Shown in pieces: positions 1 to 7,663 of a stretch of DNA of 64,000 bases. The notes beneath the pieces are model-generated. The model worked only from the letters and a program-made list of their open reading frames with translations. It did not search any database and was not told where the DNA came from. Source of the DNA: Halanaerobium congolense (GTDB taxonomy: Bacteria; Bacillota; Halanaerobiia; Halanaerobiales; Halanaerobiaceae); NCBI RefSeq assembly GCF_004366375.1, contig NZ_SOEF01000008.1:21293-85292 (forward strand), read 5' to 3'. Position 1 is the stretch's first letter. The number at the start of each line of letters is the position of its first letter. The translations under genes were made by a program, and so were the position numbers.

Positions 1-688
1 CTAAAACTAGCAGTACTTCGACTCCAGCTTTTATTTCAGCTGCCTCCCTGTCGATTACTCGTTTTACCTTTTTTAACTCTTCCATTAGGTTAGTTTGAGT
101 GTGCAGACGACCGGCTGTATCTACAATTAAAAGGTCAACACCTTTGGCTCTAGCCGACTGAACCGCATCATAGGCAACTGCTGCTGCATCTGAACCTTCC
201 TGCTGAGCAATTACATTTACTCCCAGGCGGTCACCCCAAATTTGCAGCTGCTCAATCGCTCCAGCTCGAAAAGTATCTCCAGCTGCCAGCATTACTTTTT
301 TGTCCTGATCTTTATAACGACCGGCAATTTTGGCAATTGTAGTAGTTTTACCTGCACCATTAACACCTACAACCATTATAATATTTAAATCCTTATCAAA
401 ATTAAATCCACCCTCATCATTCTGCAGCAGGCTCTTTAATTCTTTTTGGAAATACTGCATCAATTCTTCAGGTTCTGTAATTTCTTCTTTTTCAACATCA
501 TCCTTTAATTTATCAATTAAGGTAAAAGTAGTTTTAACACCAACATCTGCCTGAATTAATACTTCTTCTAACTCTTCAAATAATTCATCGTCAATATTAG
601 TCCTACCTGTAAAAATATTTGTTACCTTATCTACAAAACCTTCTTTTGTTTTTTTTAGTCCATCTTTTAATCTCTGTAAAAATCCCAC
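1..688 (-). CDS. ftsY: Signal recognition particle receptor FtsY (3' part outside window)
   Basis: FtsY is the membrane-associated SRP receptor GTPase that docks ribosome-SRP complexes at the translocon. I translated 229 codons from a GTG at 688; the gene runs off the left edge, so roughly the last quarter is missing. Visible GTPase motifs are the P-loop GVNGAGKTT (about residues 108-116), DTFRA (138-142) and DTAGR (190-194). There is no long acidic N-terminal A domain, only a short N domain, as usual in Firmicutes. The GTG is preceded by GGAGG with an 8-nt spacer and sits directly after the smc stop codon, so it is very likely co-transcribed with smc, a conserved pairing. The G4 motif and the C-terminus cannot be seen. 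Confidence 0.95.
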   Translation of the reverse strand, partial: MGFLQRLKDGLKKTKEGFVDKVTNIFTGRTNIDDELFEELEEVLIQADVGVKTTFTLIDKLKDDVEKEEITEPEELMQYFQKELKSLLQNDEGGFNFDKDLNIIMVVGVNGAGKTTTIAKIAGRYKDQDKKVMLAAGDTFRAGAIEQLQIWGDRLGVNVIAQQEGSDAAAVAYDAVQSARAKGVDLLIVDTAGRLHTQTNLMEELKKVKRVIDREAAEIKAGVEVLLVL

Positions 689-3600
689 TTATAAAGCCTC
701 CTTGATATAGTTATCGTTAAATTTTTCTGTTTGATCCAGTTTTAAAGACACCAGACGTGATACACCAGATTTTTCCATTGTTACACCGTAGAGAGAATCA
801 ACCTCTGTCATCATGTAGCGGCGGTGAGTAATTATAATAAACTGAGCTACTTTTGCATATTTTTTAATGAAGCTAGCAAAACGAACAATATTAACATCAT
901 CCAAAGGAGCATCAATCTCATCTAAAACATAAAAAGGACTTGGCTTAACCTGAATGAAGGCAAAGATTAAAGCAATAGCAGTTAAAGCCCTTTCTCCACC
1001 TGATAAGAGAGATAAACTCTTCAGACTTTTACCAGGTGGTTGAGCATGGATTTCTACTCCAGTTGTTAAAAGTTCTTCCGGATTAGTTAATTCTAATTCG
1101 GCTTTCCCTCCCTGAAATAAAGCTTTAAAAACCTTGGCAAATTCTTCTTTTACCTGATAAAAAGTTTTAGCAAACATTTTTTCCATCGACTCTTCAATAT
1201 CAGAGATTACTAATTCAATTGAATTTCTGGCATGTTTTAAATCATCCTGCTGTTCATGCAGATAATCTAATCTTTCTTTTAATTCAGCAAATTCTTCCAC
1301 AGCTGCTTCATTAACCGGGTGTAATTTTTCCATCTTCTGTCTTAAAAATTTGATTTTTGTCTCAACTTCTGCTTCATCTTCATCCTTAATTTCTATTAAA
1401 TTAGTCATATCAATTTCTGCTGGTTCTAAACTGTAATCTTCTAATAAAATTGATTTTATATTTTCTAGTTTATCATCTAATTTAGTGTAATCTAAATCAA
1501 GCTGATGAAAATTATCTTTAATCTTATTTAAATCCTGCTGCAGTTTTTTTGACTCTTTTTCTTTAACTTCAACCTGCTGCTCTAAATCTTTTAGCTCTTT
1601 AGTTAAGTTTTCTTTTCGCTCTTTTAATTTTTCACCTGCAGCTTCCAATTTTTCTTTTTTTTGCTGCAAATTGATTCTGCGATCAGTAATTTTTTCTAAA
1701 TTGCTATTAATAGCTTCTATTTCTTGTCTGCAATTTTCAATTTCTTCGATTTTATACTCTAAATTTTTTTGCATTTCAGTTAGTTTTTCCTGAGCGTTAT
1801 TCCTTTTTTCAGAAATTCTGGCTCCATCTAATTCTAGCTCTTTTAGCTGGGGCTCAATTTCAGCCATATTTTCTTTTTTAATATTTAAAGCGGCTCTGAG
1901 ATCATTGATATCGATATTTAAATCATTAATCTCAATTTTTAATTCTTTAATTTTTTTCTGCTTAGCTTCAATTGAATTCTGACTGCTTTTTAAATTGTTA
2001 TCCAGATTAGAAAAATTATTATTTCTTTGATCTTGATTAACTTTTAGATCATTTAAATTTTCTTCAATCCTATTTTGGCGGTTTATTATATTGTTTTCTT
2101 CCATTTTTAAGGACTGCAGTTTAGATTTTATACTTTCTAGTTTTTCCTGTTTTTGATCAAGATTTTTTTTATCATTTTCTAATTTTTTGACAAGGGATTT
2201 CCCTTTTTGCTGTAATTTAGCCTTTTTCTTTTTCAGTTCTTTAATTTTGCGACTGCGTCCAATTAAGTCGCGGCTGCTGCTGGAACTGCTGCCCCCAGAA
2301 ATTGCTCCTCCCGGATAAACAACATCTCCTTCCGTGGTAACAATTCTAAAGCTTCTTTTGCTGTTTTTAGACATTTTAACAGCATGATCAAGATTATCGC
2401 TGACTACTATCTGTCCTAAAAGAAAATTGAATATATTTTCAAGACGCTTCGGAAAATCTACCAAGTCAACTGCCAGGCCAATAAAACCTTCCTGCTGAGA
2501 GAGCTGATTTAAATAATGATTTCTTAAACGGGAACCATTAACCATATTTAGTGGTAAAAATGTTGCCCGGCCTCTATTATTTTTCTTTAAATATTGAACA
2601 GCATCACGAGCAGTCTGATCGTCTTCAACAATAATATTCTGCATTTTAGCACCAAGAGCAGTATCTATAGCCTGTTCATACTCGGCCTTAACAGAAACTA
2701 TTTCGGCAACTACGTCAATCAAACCGCTAAACTGCTCTCTTTTTTCTAAAATACTGCGCACACCATTATAATAACCTTCATAACTATCCTGCATCTCTTC
2801 CATCAGCTGCAGCCTGGAGTTATAATGCTGATAATTTTCTTTAGTTTCTAAAAGTAAGTCCTTACCTTCTTCTAAAGCTTCTGCTCCAGTTTTGACCTGC
2901 TCTTTTAATTTTTTTAAAAAAGACTCAGTTTCGTCAATCTCAGCTTTTATCTCTTTTAGTTCTGCCTCTACCAATGCTGCTTTATCTTTTTTCTCACCAA
3001 TTTTAGAGCTGATTTCGGCCTGAGATTCCGATATTTCTTCAAGTCTGGCCTTAGAAATTTCAACTCTTTCTTTTAACCTTTCCAGAGCTGATCGTTCTGC
3101 CTGTATTTCTTCTTTTTTTCTTTCAATCTTATTTTTTTTAATTTCAATCTGCTGCTTTAAGCTTTCAATTTTTTTACTGCTGTTTTTAATTTTACTTTTT
3201 AAATTATCTATTTCATTTTTTATATTCTGCTGATCAGAATTAATTAGTTCAAAATTTTCTCGGGCTTTTTTAACTTCACTTTCTTCCTGCTGAAGCTCTG
3301 TTTTTAATTGAACTAATTTTTCTTTTAAATTATCTTTGTTTTTTATGTAATTGTTTTTTCTTTCTTTCATTACATTTAAATTATTATTAATTTCATTTAC
3401 CTTATTTTGATTTTGAAAGTACTGCTTGCTAACCTCTTCTTTTTCATTTTTTACAGTCTTCAAGTTATCTTTGAAATTATCAAGTTTATATGTTAGGGCA
3501 TTATAGCTGCTTTCTTTTTCAGTTAATTTCTTTTGCACATTTTTTCTTTTCTGGCTCAGTTCTTCAAATTCTGATGAATGCTCCTGCCACTGCTTATTTA

Positions 3601-4306
3601 ATAAACTAATCTCTAAATCTGAAAGTTGATCTTTATAGCCCTTATATTTCTTAGCCTTTTTGGCTGCTTTTTCTAAGGGATCATGGCGTTTTTCCAGCTC
3701 ATCTACTATATCATAAATTCTATTTAAATCAGTATTAGTATTTTCTAATCGTTTTTCAGCTTCTTCTTTTCTGGACTTATGTTTCATTATTCCAGCAGCT
3801 TCTTCAAAAAAGAGGCGCATTTTATCGGGCTTTGATTTAATAATTGAATCAATTCGACCCTGACCGACTATTGAATAACCATCACTTCCCAGTCCACTAT
3901 CCATTAAAAGCATTTCAATATCTTTTAAGCGGCAGGAAGCACCATTGATTAAATAATCACTGCGGCCATCATCTTCAACCTGACGCCCCAGAGTCAATTC
4001 CTGGCCCTCAACCGGCAGCTCTCCATTCGAATTATCAAAAAACAAAGTTACACTGGCCTTCTTTTTCGGGCTTAGTTCTTCACTTCCAGAAAATATAATA
4101 TCTGACATTCTGCTGCCGCGCAGATTTTTGGCACTCTGCTCACCTAAAACCCAGCGGATTGCATCAACGATATTACTTTTACCACTGCCATTTGGACCTA
4201 CTACGGCAGTGATATTTTCTTCAATTTCTATATCTGTTTTATTGGCAAAAGATTTAAATCCTTTTAGCCTAATTTTTTTAAGAAAAATATTAATCACCAA
4301 CCTCAC
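689..4306 (-). CDS. smc: Chromosome partition protein SMC
   Basis: SMC is the ATPase core of the SMC-ScpA-ScpB condensin that compacts and segregates the nucleoid. The 1205-residue product has the Walker A motif GPNGSGKS (about 37-44), two very long Lys/Glu-rich coiled-coil arms, a central hinge (about 520-640), the ABC signature LLSGGERAL near 1100-1108 and Walker B with DEIDAPLDD near 1129. Length is typical. The start is uncertain: the reading begins at GTG 4306 with only a weak AGG upstream. A better SD, GAGG at 4304-4301, sits inside this reading, 3 nt before GTG 4297 and 6 nt before ATT 4294. The family's usual Met before [FY]LKK aligns with an ATT at 4288. Its partners scpA and scpB lie nearby but in a separate transcript; ftsY follows immediately. 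Confidence 0.97.
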   Translation of the reverse strand: MRLVINIFLKKIRLKGFKSFANKTDIEIEENITAVVGPNGSGKSNIVDAIRWVLGEQSAKNLRGSRMSDIIFSGSEELSPKKKASVTLFFDNSNGELPVEGQELTLGRQVEDDGRSDYLINGASCRLKDIEMLLMDSGLGSDGYSIVGQGRIDSIIKSKPDKMRLFFEEAAGIMKHKSRKEEAEKRLENTNTDLNRIYDIVDELEKRHDPLEKAAKKAKKYKGYKDQLSDLEISLLNKQWQEHSSEFEELSQKRKNVQKKLTEKESSYNALTYKLDNFKDNLKTVKNEKEEVSKQYFQNQNKVNEINNNLNVMKERKNNYIKNKDNLKEKLVQLKTELQQEESEVKKARENFELINSDQQNIKNEIDNLKSKIKNSSKKIESLKQQIEIKKNKIERKKEEIQAERSALERLKERVEISKARLEEISESQAEISSKIGEKKDKAALVEAELKEIKAEIDETESFLKKLKEQVKTGAEALEEGKDLLLETKENYQHYNSRLQLMEEMQDSYEGYYNGVRSILEKREQFSGLIDVVAEIVSVKAEYEQAIDTALGAKMQNIIVEDDQTARDAVQYLKKNNRGRATFLPLNMVNGSRLRNHYLNQLSQQEGFIGLAVDLVDFPKRLENIFNFLLGQIVVSDNLDHAVKMSKNSKRSFRIVTTEGDVVYPGGAISGGSSSSSSRDLIGRSRKIKELKKKKAKLQQKGKSLVKKLENDKKNLDQKQEKLESIKSKLQSLKMEENNIINRQNRIEENLNDLKVNQDQRNNNFSNLDNNLKSSQNSIEAKQKKIKELKIEINDLNIDINDLRAALNIKKENMAEIEPQLKELELDGARISEKRNNAQEKLTEMQKNLEYKIEEIENCRQEIEAINSNLEKITDRRINLQQKKEKLEAAGEKLKERKENLTKELKDLEQQVEVKEKESKKLQQDLNKIKDNFHQLDLDYTKLDDKLENIKSILLEDYSLEPAEIDMTNLIEIKDEDEAEVETKIKFLRQKMEKLHPVNEAAVEEFAELKERLDYLHEQQDDLKHARNSIELVISDIEESMEKMFAKTFYQVKEEFAKVFKALFQGGKAELELTNPEELLTTGVEIHAQPPGKSLKSLSLLSGGERALTAIALIFAFIQVKPSPFYVLDEIDAPLDDVNIVRFASFIKKYAKVAQFIIITHRRYMMTEVDSLYGVTMEKSGVSRLVSLKLDQTEKFNDNYIKEAL

Positions 4307-4328
4307 AATTCAGCCTAATTTGCATTTA

Positions 4329-4354
4329 AAAACCTATCCGCATGGATAGGTTTT
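4329..4354 (-). terminator. Intrinsic terminator downstream of spoVS
   Basis: The arms AAAACCTATCC and GGATAGGTTTT pair perfectly over 11 bp around a GCAT loop. On the minus strand the hairpin ends in a run of five T. It lies 14 nt past the spoVS stop and before smc, so it should separate spoVS from smc-ftsY. Confidence 0.8.
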
Positions 4355-4367
4355 AAAAGCACCTGAT

Positions 4368-4628
4368 TTATCTCGGCTCAACTAAAAATTTAATAGCTGT
4401 TCTTTCTTCTCCATCAATTTCAATTTCTACAAATGCAGGTATCATAATTAAGTCCATTCCATTCGGAGCAACATAACCTCTAGAAATTGCTATTGCTTTG
4501 ATAGTCTGATTAACTGCTCCAGCCCCAACTGCCTGTAGTTCTACTTGTTTTTGATCTCTTAACACTGCTGCTACAGCACCAGCAACAGCCTTTGGATCTG
4601 ATTTTGATGAAACCTTTAATTCTTCCAT
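4368..4628 (-). CDS. spoVS: Stage V sporulation protein S
   Basis: SpoVS is a small Alba-like protein needed for normal progress of sporulation (spore coat assembly) in Bacillus; related proteins occur widely in anaerobic Firmicutes. The 86-residue product has the family hallmarks: MEELKVSSKSDPKAVAGA at the N-terminus, the central VGAGAVNQTIKAIAISRGY and a C-terminal EERTAIKFLVEPR. Length matches the family (about 86). It is a single-gene unit, with a terminator just downstream and its own promoter upstream that resembles a SigH site, the sigma factor controlling spoVS in B. subtilis. The RBS GGGGGAG lies 11 nt before the ATG, a rather long spacer. Confidence 0.95.
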   Translation of the reverse strand: MEELKVSSKSDPKAVAGAVAAVLRDQKQVELQAVGAGAVNQTIKAIAISRGYVAPNGMDLIMIPAFVEIEIDGEERTAIKFLVEPR

Positions 4629-4748
4629 AAATAATCTGGCTCCCCCTTAAATTTATTCTGATATTTTTAAAATAGGTGGAGAATCTTAAGTATTATCTAA
4701 TTAAACCTGAAAATACTTAACTTGAGAATATTTAAACAGCTAGTTATC

Positions 4749-4777
4749 TAATTCTTGATTGAAGAAGATTTTCCTTC
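4749..4777 (-). promoter_or_regulatory. Putative SigH promoter of spoVS
   Basis: On the minus strand GAAGGAAAA (plus 4769-4777) matches the SigH -35 consensus RnAGGAWWW at every position. After an 11-nt spacer, CAAGAATTA (plus 4749-4757) matches the -10 consensus RnnGAATWW except for its first base. In B. subtilis spoVS is a SigH gene, which supports the assignment. The site lies between the rluB stop and spoVS, about 120 nt upstream of the start codon. The same bases can form a weak 6-bp hairpin (AAGAAG/CTTCTT) that could serve as an rluB 3' end. Confidence 0.6.
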
Positions 4778-4790
4778 TTTATCGACTTAA

Positions 4791-5501
4791 TTAGGCCAGT
4801 TTTTTTAATCTAACCACTTCCTGATCACTTAAATATCTAAAATCGCCCTCTTTAACCCCGTCTAAGGTTAAAAAAGCAAAACCAATTCTCTGTAGAGAAA
4901 TTACTGAAAACCCTGCTATTCTGCACATTCTTCTTACCTGTCTATTTCGACCTTCATGAATTACAATTTCAAATTCTGTTTTATCACCTTTATAATTAAT
5001 ATTAGAAATTTCTGCTGGTGCTGTTTTTTGACCGTCAATTACCATTCCTGCTTCAAATTTTTCAAAATCTTCCTGACACACTTCTCCCTGAGCCAGCACC
5101 TTATATTTTTTATCAACCTCTTTTTTAGGATGAGTTAATTTGTAGGTTAAATCACCATCATTAGTCATAATTAAAAGTCCAGAACTATCATAATCAAGTC
5201 GCCCTGCTGGATATAATCTCTGCTTTAAATCAGGTATTAAATCCATAACCGTTGGCCGTCCTTCTGGATCAGAAACAGTTGTGATATAACCTTCGGGCTT
5301 ATTTAATAAGATATATCTTTTCTTTTCCTCACTAATTATTTCTTCATCAACAATTATTTCATCCTCTTCAGGATCTACTTTAAAACCCATTTCAGTAACA
5401 ACTTTACCATTGACCTTAACTCTACCTTCTGCTATTATCTCTTCTGACTTTCTTCGGGAAGCAACCCCGGCATGAGCCATAACTTTCTGCAGTCTTTCCA
5501 T
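4791..5501 (-). CDS. rluB: Pseudouridine synthase of the RsuA/RluB/E/F family
   Basis: This enzyme isomerises a specific uridine in ribosomal RNA to pseudouridine; in Firmicutes the member in this context acts on 23S rRNA (RluB type). The 236-residue product has an N-terminal S4 RNA-binding domain (about 1-60, starting MERLQKVMAHAGVASRRK) followed by the catalytic domain with LLNKPEGYITT and the active-site motif GRLDYDSSGLLIMTNDG, where Asp103 is the expected nucleophile. The C-terminal IHEGRNRQVRRM motif is also typical. It follows scpB by 15 nt, the common scpA-scpB-rluB order. The exact target base cannot be told from the sequence. Confidence 0.9.
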   Translation of the reverse strand: MERLQKVMAHAGVASRRKSEEIIAEGRVKVNGKVVTEMGFKVDPEEDEIIVDEEIISEEKKRYILLNKPEGYITTVSDPEGRPTVMDLIPDLKQRLYPAGRLDYDSSGLLIMTNDGDLTYKLTHPKKEVDKKYKVLAQGEVCQEDFEKFEAGMVIDGQKTAPAEISNINYKGDKTEFEIVIHEGRNRQVRRMCRIAGFSVISLQRIGFAFLTLDGVKEGDFRYLSDQEVVRLKKLA

Positions 5502-5516
5502 TTTTCCACCTCTAAA

Positions 5517-6194
5517 TTATTCAATTTCTTCTTCATCTTCTTTTTTATCTTCTGCTGCTGCTTTTTTAGCAGCTTCTTCAATTTCTTCGGCAAATAATTT
5601 TTCAACTCTTTCTATTTCTGGCAAATCATTTAAATCTTCAATGTCTAGATATTCTAAGAACTGATCAGTGGTACCATAGATAATTGGATTACCAATAGTT
5701 TCTTTTCTGCCAACTTCTTCTATCAGCTCATATTTACTTAAAGTGCTTAGAGTTCGCTCAACACTAACGCCTCTAATTTCTTCGATTTCCGATCGAGTAA
5801 CAGGCTGTCTATAAGCAATAATAGCCAGTGTTTCCATAGAAGCAGTAGAAAGAGAAGAAACCTTTGTTATATCAAATAACTGCTCAATTTCAGCTGCAAA
5901 CCCTTTTTTTGTCTGGAATAAATAACTGTTATTATATTCCTTTAACTGAATACCGAATTCTAGACTCTGATATTTTTTATCTAAATAAATAATAATTCTT
6001 TCTAATTTTTCATCAGAAAAAGAAGTTATTTCTTTAATTACTTGATGTGGCAGCTTTTTTTTACTGCTGAAAATAAGAGCTTCAACCAGAGCAATATCCT
6101 TTGGCTTTAAGTCTTCAAAACCCAAATTATCGAGAATTTGCTGATCTTTTTCCCTTCTTTTATTGCTTAGGTAACTAATATTATCTTCACTCAT
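5517..6194 (-). CDS. scpB: Segregation and condensation protein B
   Basis: ScpB is the winged-helix kleisin-interacting subunit that dimerises on ScpA and regulates SMC. I start the protein at ATG 6194 (MSEDNISYLSNKRREK), because GAGGAGGG lies just upstream with proper spacing. An in-frame extension upstream to 6245 contains that RBS and a non-homologous Cys-rich stretch. The resulting 225-residue protein shows the ScpB core, including ALIFSSKKKLP, AIIAYRQPVTRSEIEEIRGV and YGTTDQFLEYLDI. The tail is very acidic with a Lys/Ala/Glu-rich end. It is preceded by scpA and followed by rluB in one transcript. Confidence 0.95.
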   Translation of the reverse strand: MSEDNISYLSNKRREKDQQILDNLGFEDLKPKDIALVEALIFSSKKKLPHQVIKEITSFSDEKLERIIIYLDKKYQSLEFGIQLKEYNNSYLFQTKKGFAAEIEQLFDITKVSSLSTASMETLAIIAYRQPVTRSEIEEIRGVSVERTLSTLSKYELIEEVGRKETIGNPIIYGTTDQFLEYLDIEDLNDLPEIERVEKLFAEEIEEAAKKAAAEDKKEDEEEIE

Positions 6195-6249
6195 TAATTG
6201 ACCCTCCTCGGGGCAAGCCCACAAAGTTTGCAAGCAGACTTTCACTCTA

Positions 6250-6978
6250 TCACCTTTCCATACTTATTCTAATATCTGAAAAATTACTTTCCTGGACTAC
6301 TTTAATTCTTTTGCGCTTCATTAATTCTAATAGTGCCAAAAGACTTACTACTATCTCTAATTGATTGTTTTCTTCTTTGATAAGATTAAAAAATGATATT
6401 TCCTGATTAAGCTGCCTGATATCCTTTAAAATATCTCTAATCTTATTACCAATATTAAATTTCTCTTCTTTTAAGTATTCAAGTTTAGGATTTTTAAGAA
6501 CTTCTGTTTCTTCTTCTTTTTCAGCAGTAATCGCCTTAACAACAAGTTCATGTAATTCAGATGCAGATATTTCTAAGTCAAGCTGCAGCATTTCAGGCAT
6601 TAATTCTTCTAAATCAACCTGGGCCCGATAGCGGCTGCCTGCTTCAGCCTCCCACTCTTTTAAAAGCTGAGCAATATTTTTAAACAATTCGTACTCTCTT
6701 AAGCGTATAATTAATTCATGTTCGCTTTCTTCCTCCTCGGCTTCAGCTTCAGCTGGGAGTAGTGCTTTTATCTTTATCTCAATTAGCTCAGCAGCAATAA
6801 TCAAAAATTCACTGGCCAGATCAATATCAAATTCCCTCATCTGATCTAAATAATCAAGGTATTGATCAGTAATTCTGGCAAGTGAAAGTTCTGAAATATT
6901 AATTTCATTTTTTTTGACCAGCTTATACAAAAGTTCCAGCGGACCTTCGAAATCATCAAGCACAATTTTATAATCCAT
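6250..6978 (-). CDS. scpA: Segregation and condensation protein A (kleisin)
   Basis: ScpA is the kleisin that bridges the two SMC heads. The 242-residue product begins MDYKIVLDDFEGPLELLYKLV, the usual ScpA N-terminus (FEGPLDLLL-type motif), continues with DQYLDYLDQMREFDIDLASEFLIIAAELIEIKIKALLP, and ends with a winged-helix C-terminal region. The helical middle is Glu-rich. The ATG has an AGGAGAG ribosome binding site. It sits 15 nt after the M50 protease gene and 55 nt before scpB; the gap is slightly longer than usual and carries the scpB RBS. Confidence 0.95.
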   Translation of the reverse strand: MDYKIVLDDFEGPLELLYKLVKKNEINISELSLARITDQYLDYLDQMREFDIDLASEFLIIAAELIEIKIKALLPAEAEAEEEESEHELIIRLREYELFKNIAQLLKEWEAEAGSRYRAQVDLEELMPEMLQLDLEISASELHELVVKAITAEKEEETEVLKNPKLEYLKEEKFNIGNKIRDILKDIRQLNQEISFFNLIKEENNQLEIVVSLLALLELMKRKRIKVVQESNFSDIRISMER

Positions 6979-6993
6979 AACTTAACCTCTCTC

Positions 6994-7635
6994 CTATAAT
7001 AATAGGCCGTATACCGTATTAACCAATGGTCCAATGACACTCCACAAAACACCTGTATAAGCCAACAGTAATAACAAGATCATTCCATAAGGTCCTTCCA
7101 GTTTGCGAATATATTTATCAAATTTAGGTGGTAAAATCCCCATCAATATTTTTGAGCCGTCAAGTGGCGGCACCGGTAAAAGATTAAAAAAACCCAAACT
7201 TAAATTAATAATAACTGCCAGCTGGAAAAAAACAAAAATAGTCTGAACTAAATTACCATAACCAGCCATCTGCAGCTGATAAAGAGTGGATGAACTAAAA
7301 AAGACAATAACTCTAGCAATGAGGGCAAATACTGCTGCTAGAAAAAAGTTAGCACCAGGGCCAGCTAAACTAACCAGCATCATCCCCTGCCTTGGATTTT
7401 TATAATAATTTGGATTAATCGGCACCGGTTTTGCCCAGCCAAAACGTCTAGTTAAAATCAAAACCAAGCTCCCCATTGGATCAAGATGTGCAAGGGGATT
7501 TAAAGTTAATCTTCCTTGAGATTTAGGAGTTGGATCTCCCAATTTATAGGAAGCATAACCATGCATAAATTCGTGTAGTGATAACGAAAATAATAAAACT
7601 GGAATTAATAATAATAATTCGTAAATTGTATTCAT
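6994..7635 (-). CDS. Site-2 protease family membrane zinc metalloprotease (M50B)
   Basis: A polytopic membrane protease of the M50 family; small stand-alone members like this are found next to scpA in many Firmicutes and have no agreed substrate. The 213-residue protein has the zinc motif HEFMH (His21, Glu22, His25) at the end of the first membrane helix and NLLPVPPLDG (about 151-160), where Asp159 is the third zinc ligand. Four or five hydrophobic segments are visible (about 5-20, 85-115, 130-155, 180-210). No PDZ domain is present, so it is not RseP. RBS GAGGTGG lies 3 nt from the ATG. It probably heads the scpA-scpB-rluB transcript, or continues from the upstream nucleotidyltransferase. 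Confidence 0.88.
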   Translation of the reverse strand: MNTIYELLLLIPVLLFSLSLHEFMHGYASYKLGDPTPKSQGRLTLNPLAHLDPMGSLVLILTRRFGWAKPVPINPNYYKNPRQGMMLVSLAGPGANFFLAAVFALIARVIVFFSSSTLYQLQMAGYGNLVQTIFVFFQLAVIINLSLGFFNLLPVPPLDGSKILMGILPPKFDKYIRKLEGPYGMILLLLLAYTGVLWSVIGPLVNTVYGLLL

Positions 7636-7663
7636 ATTCCACCTCTTATAAAAGACAAATAAA

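Noticed and set aside
6846..7052. 68-codon ORF overlapping scpA and the M50 gene
   Set aside because: Out of frame across two strong genes with RBS of their own; shadow ORF.
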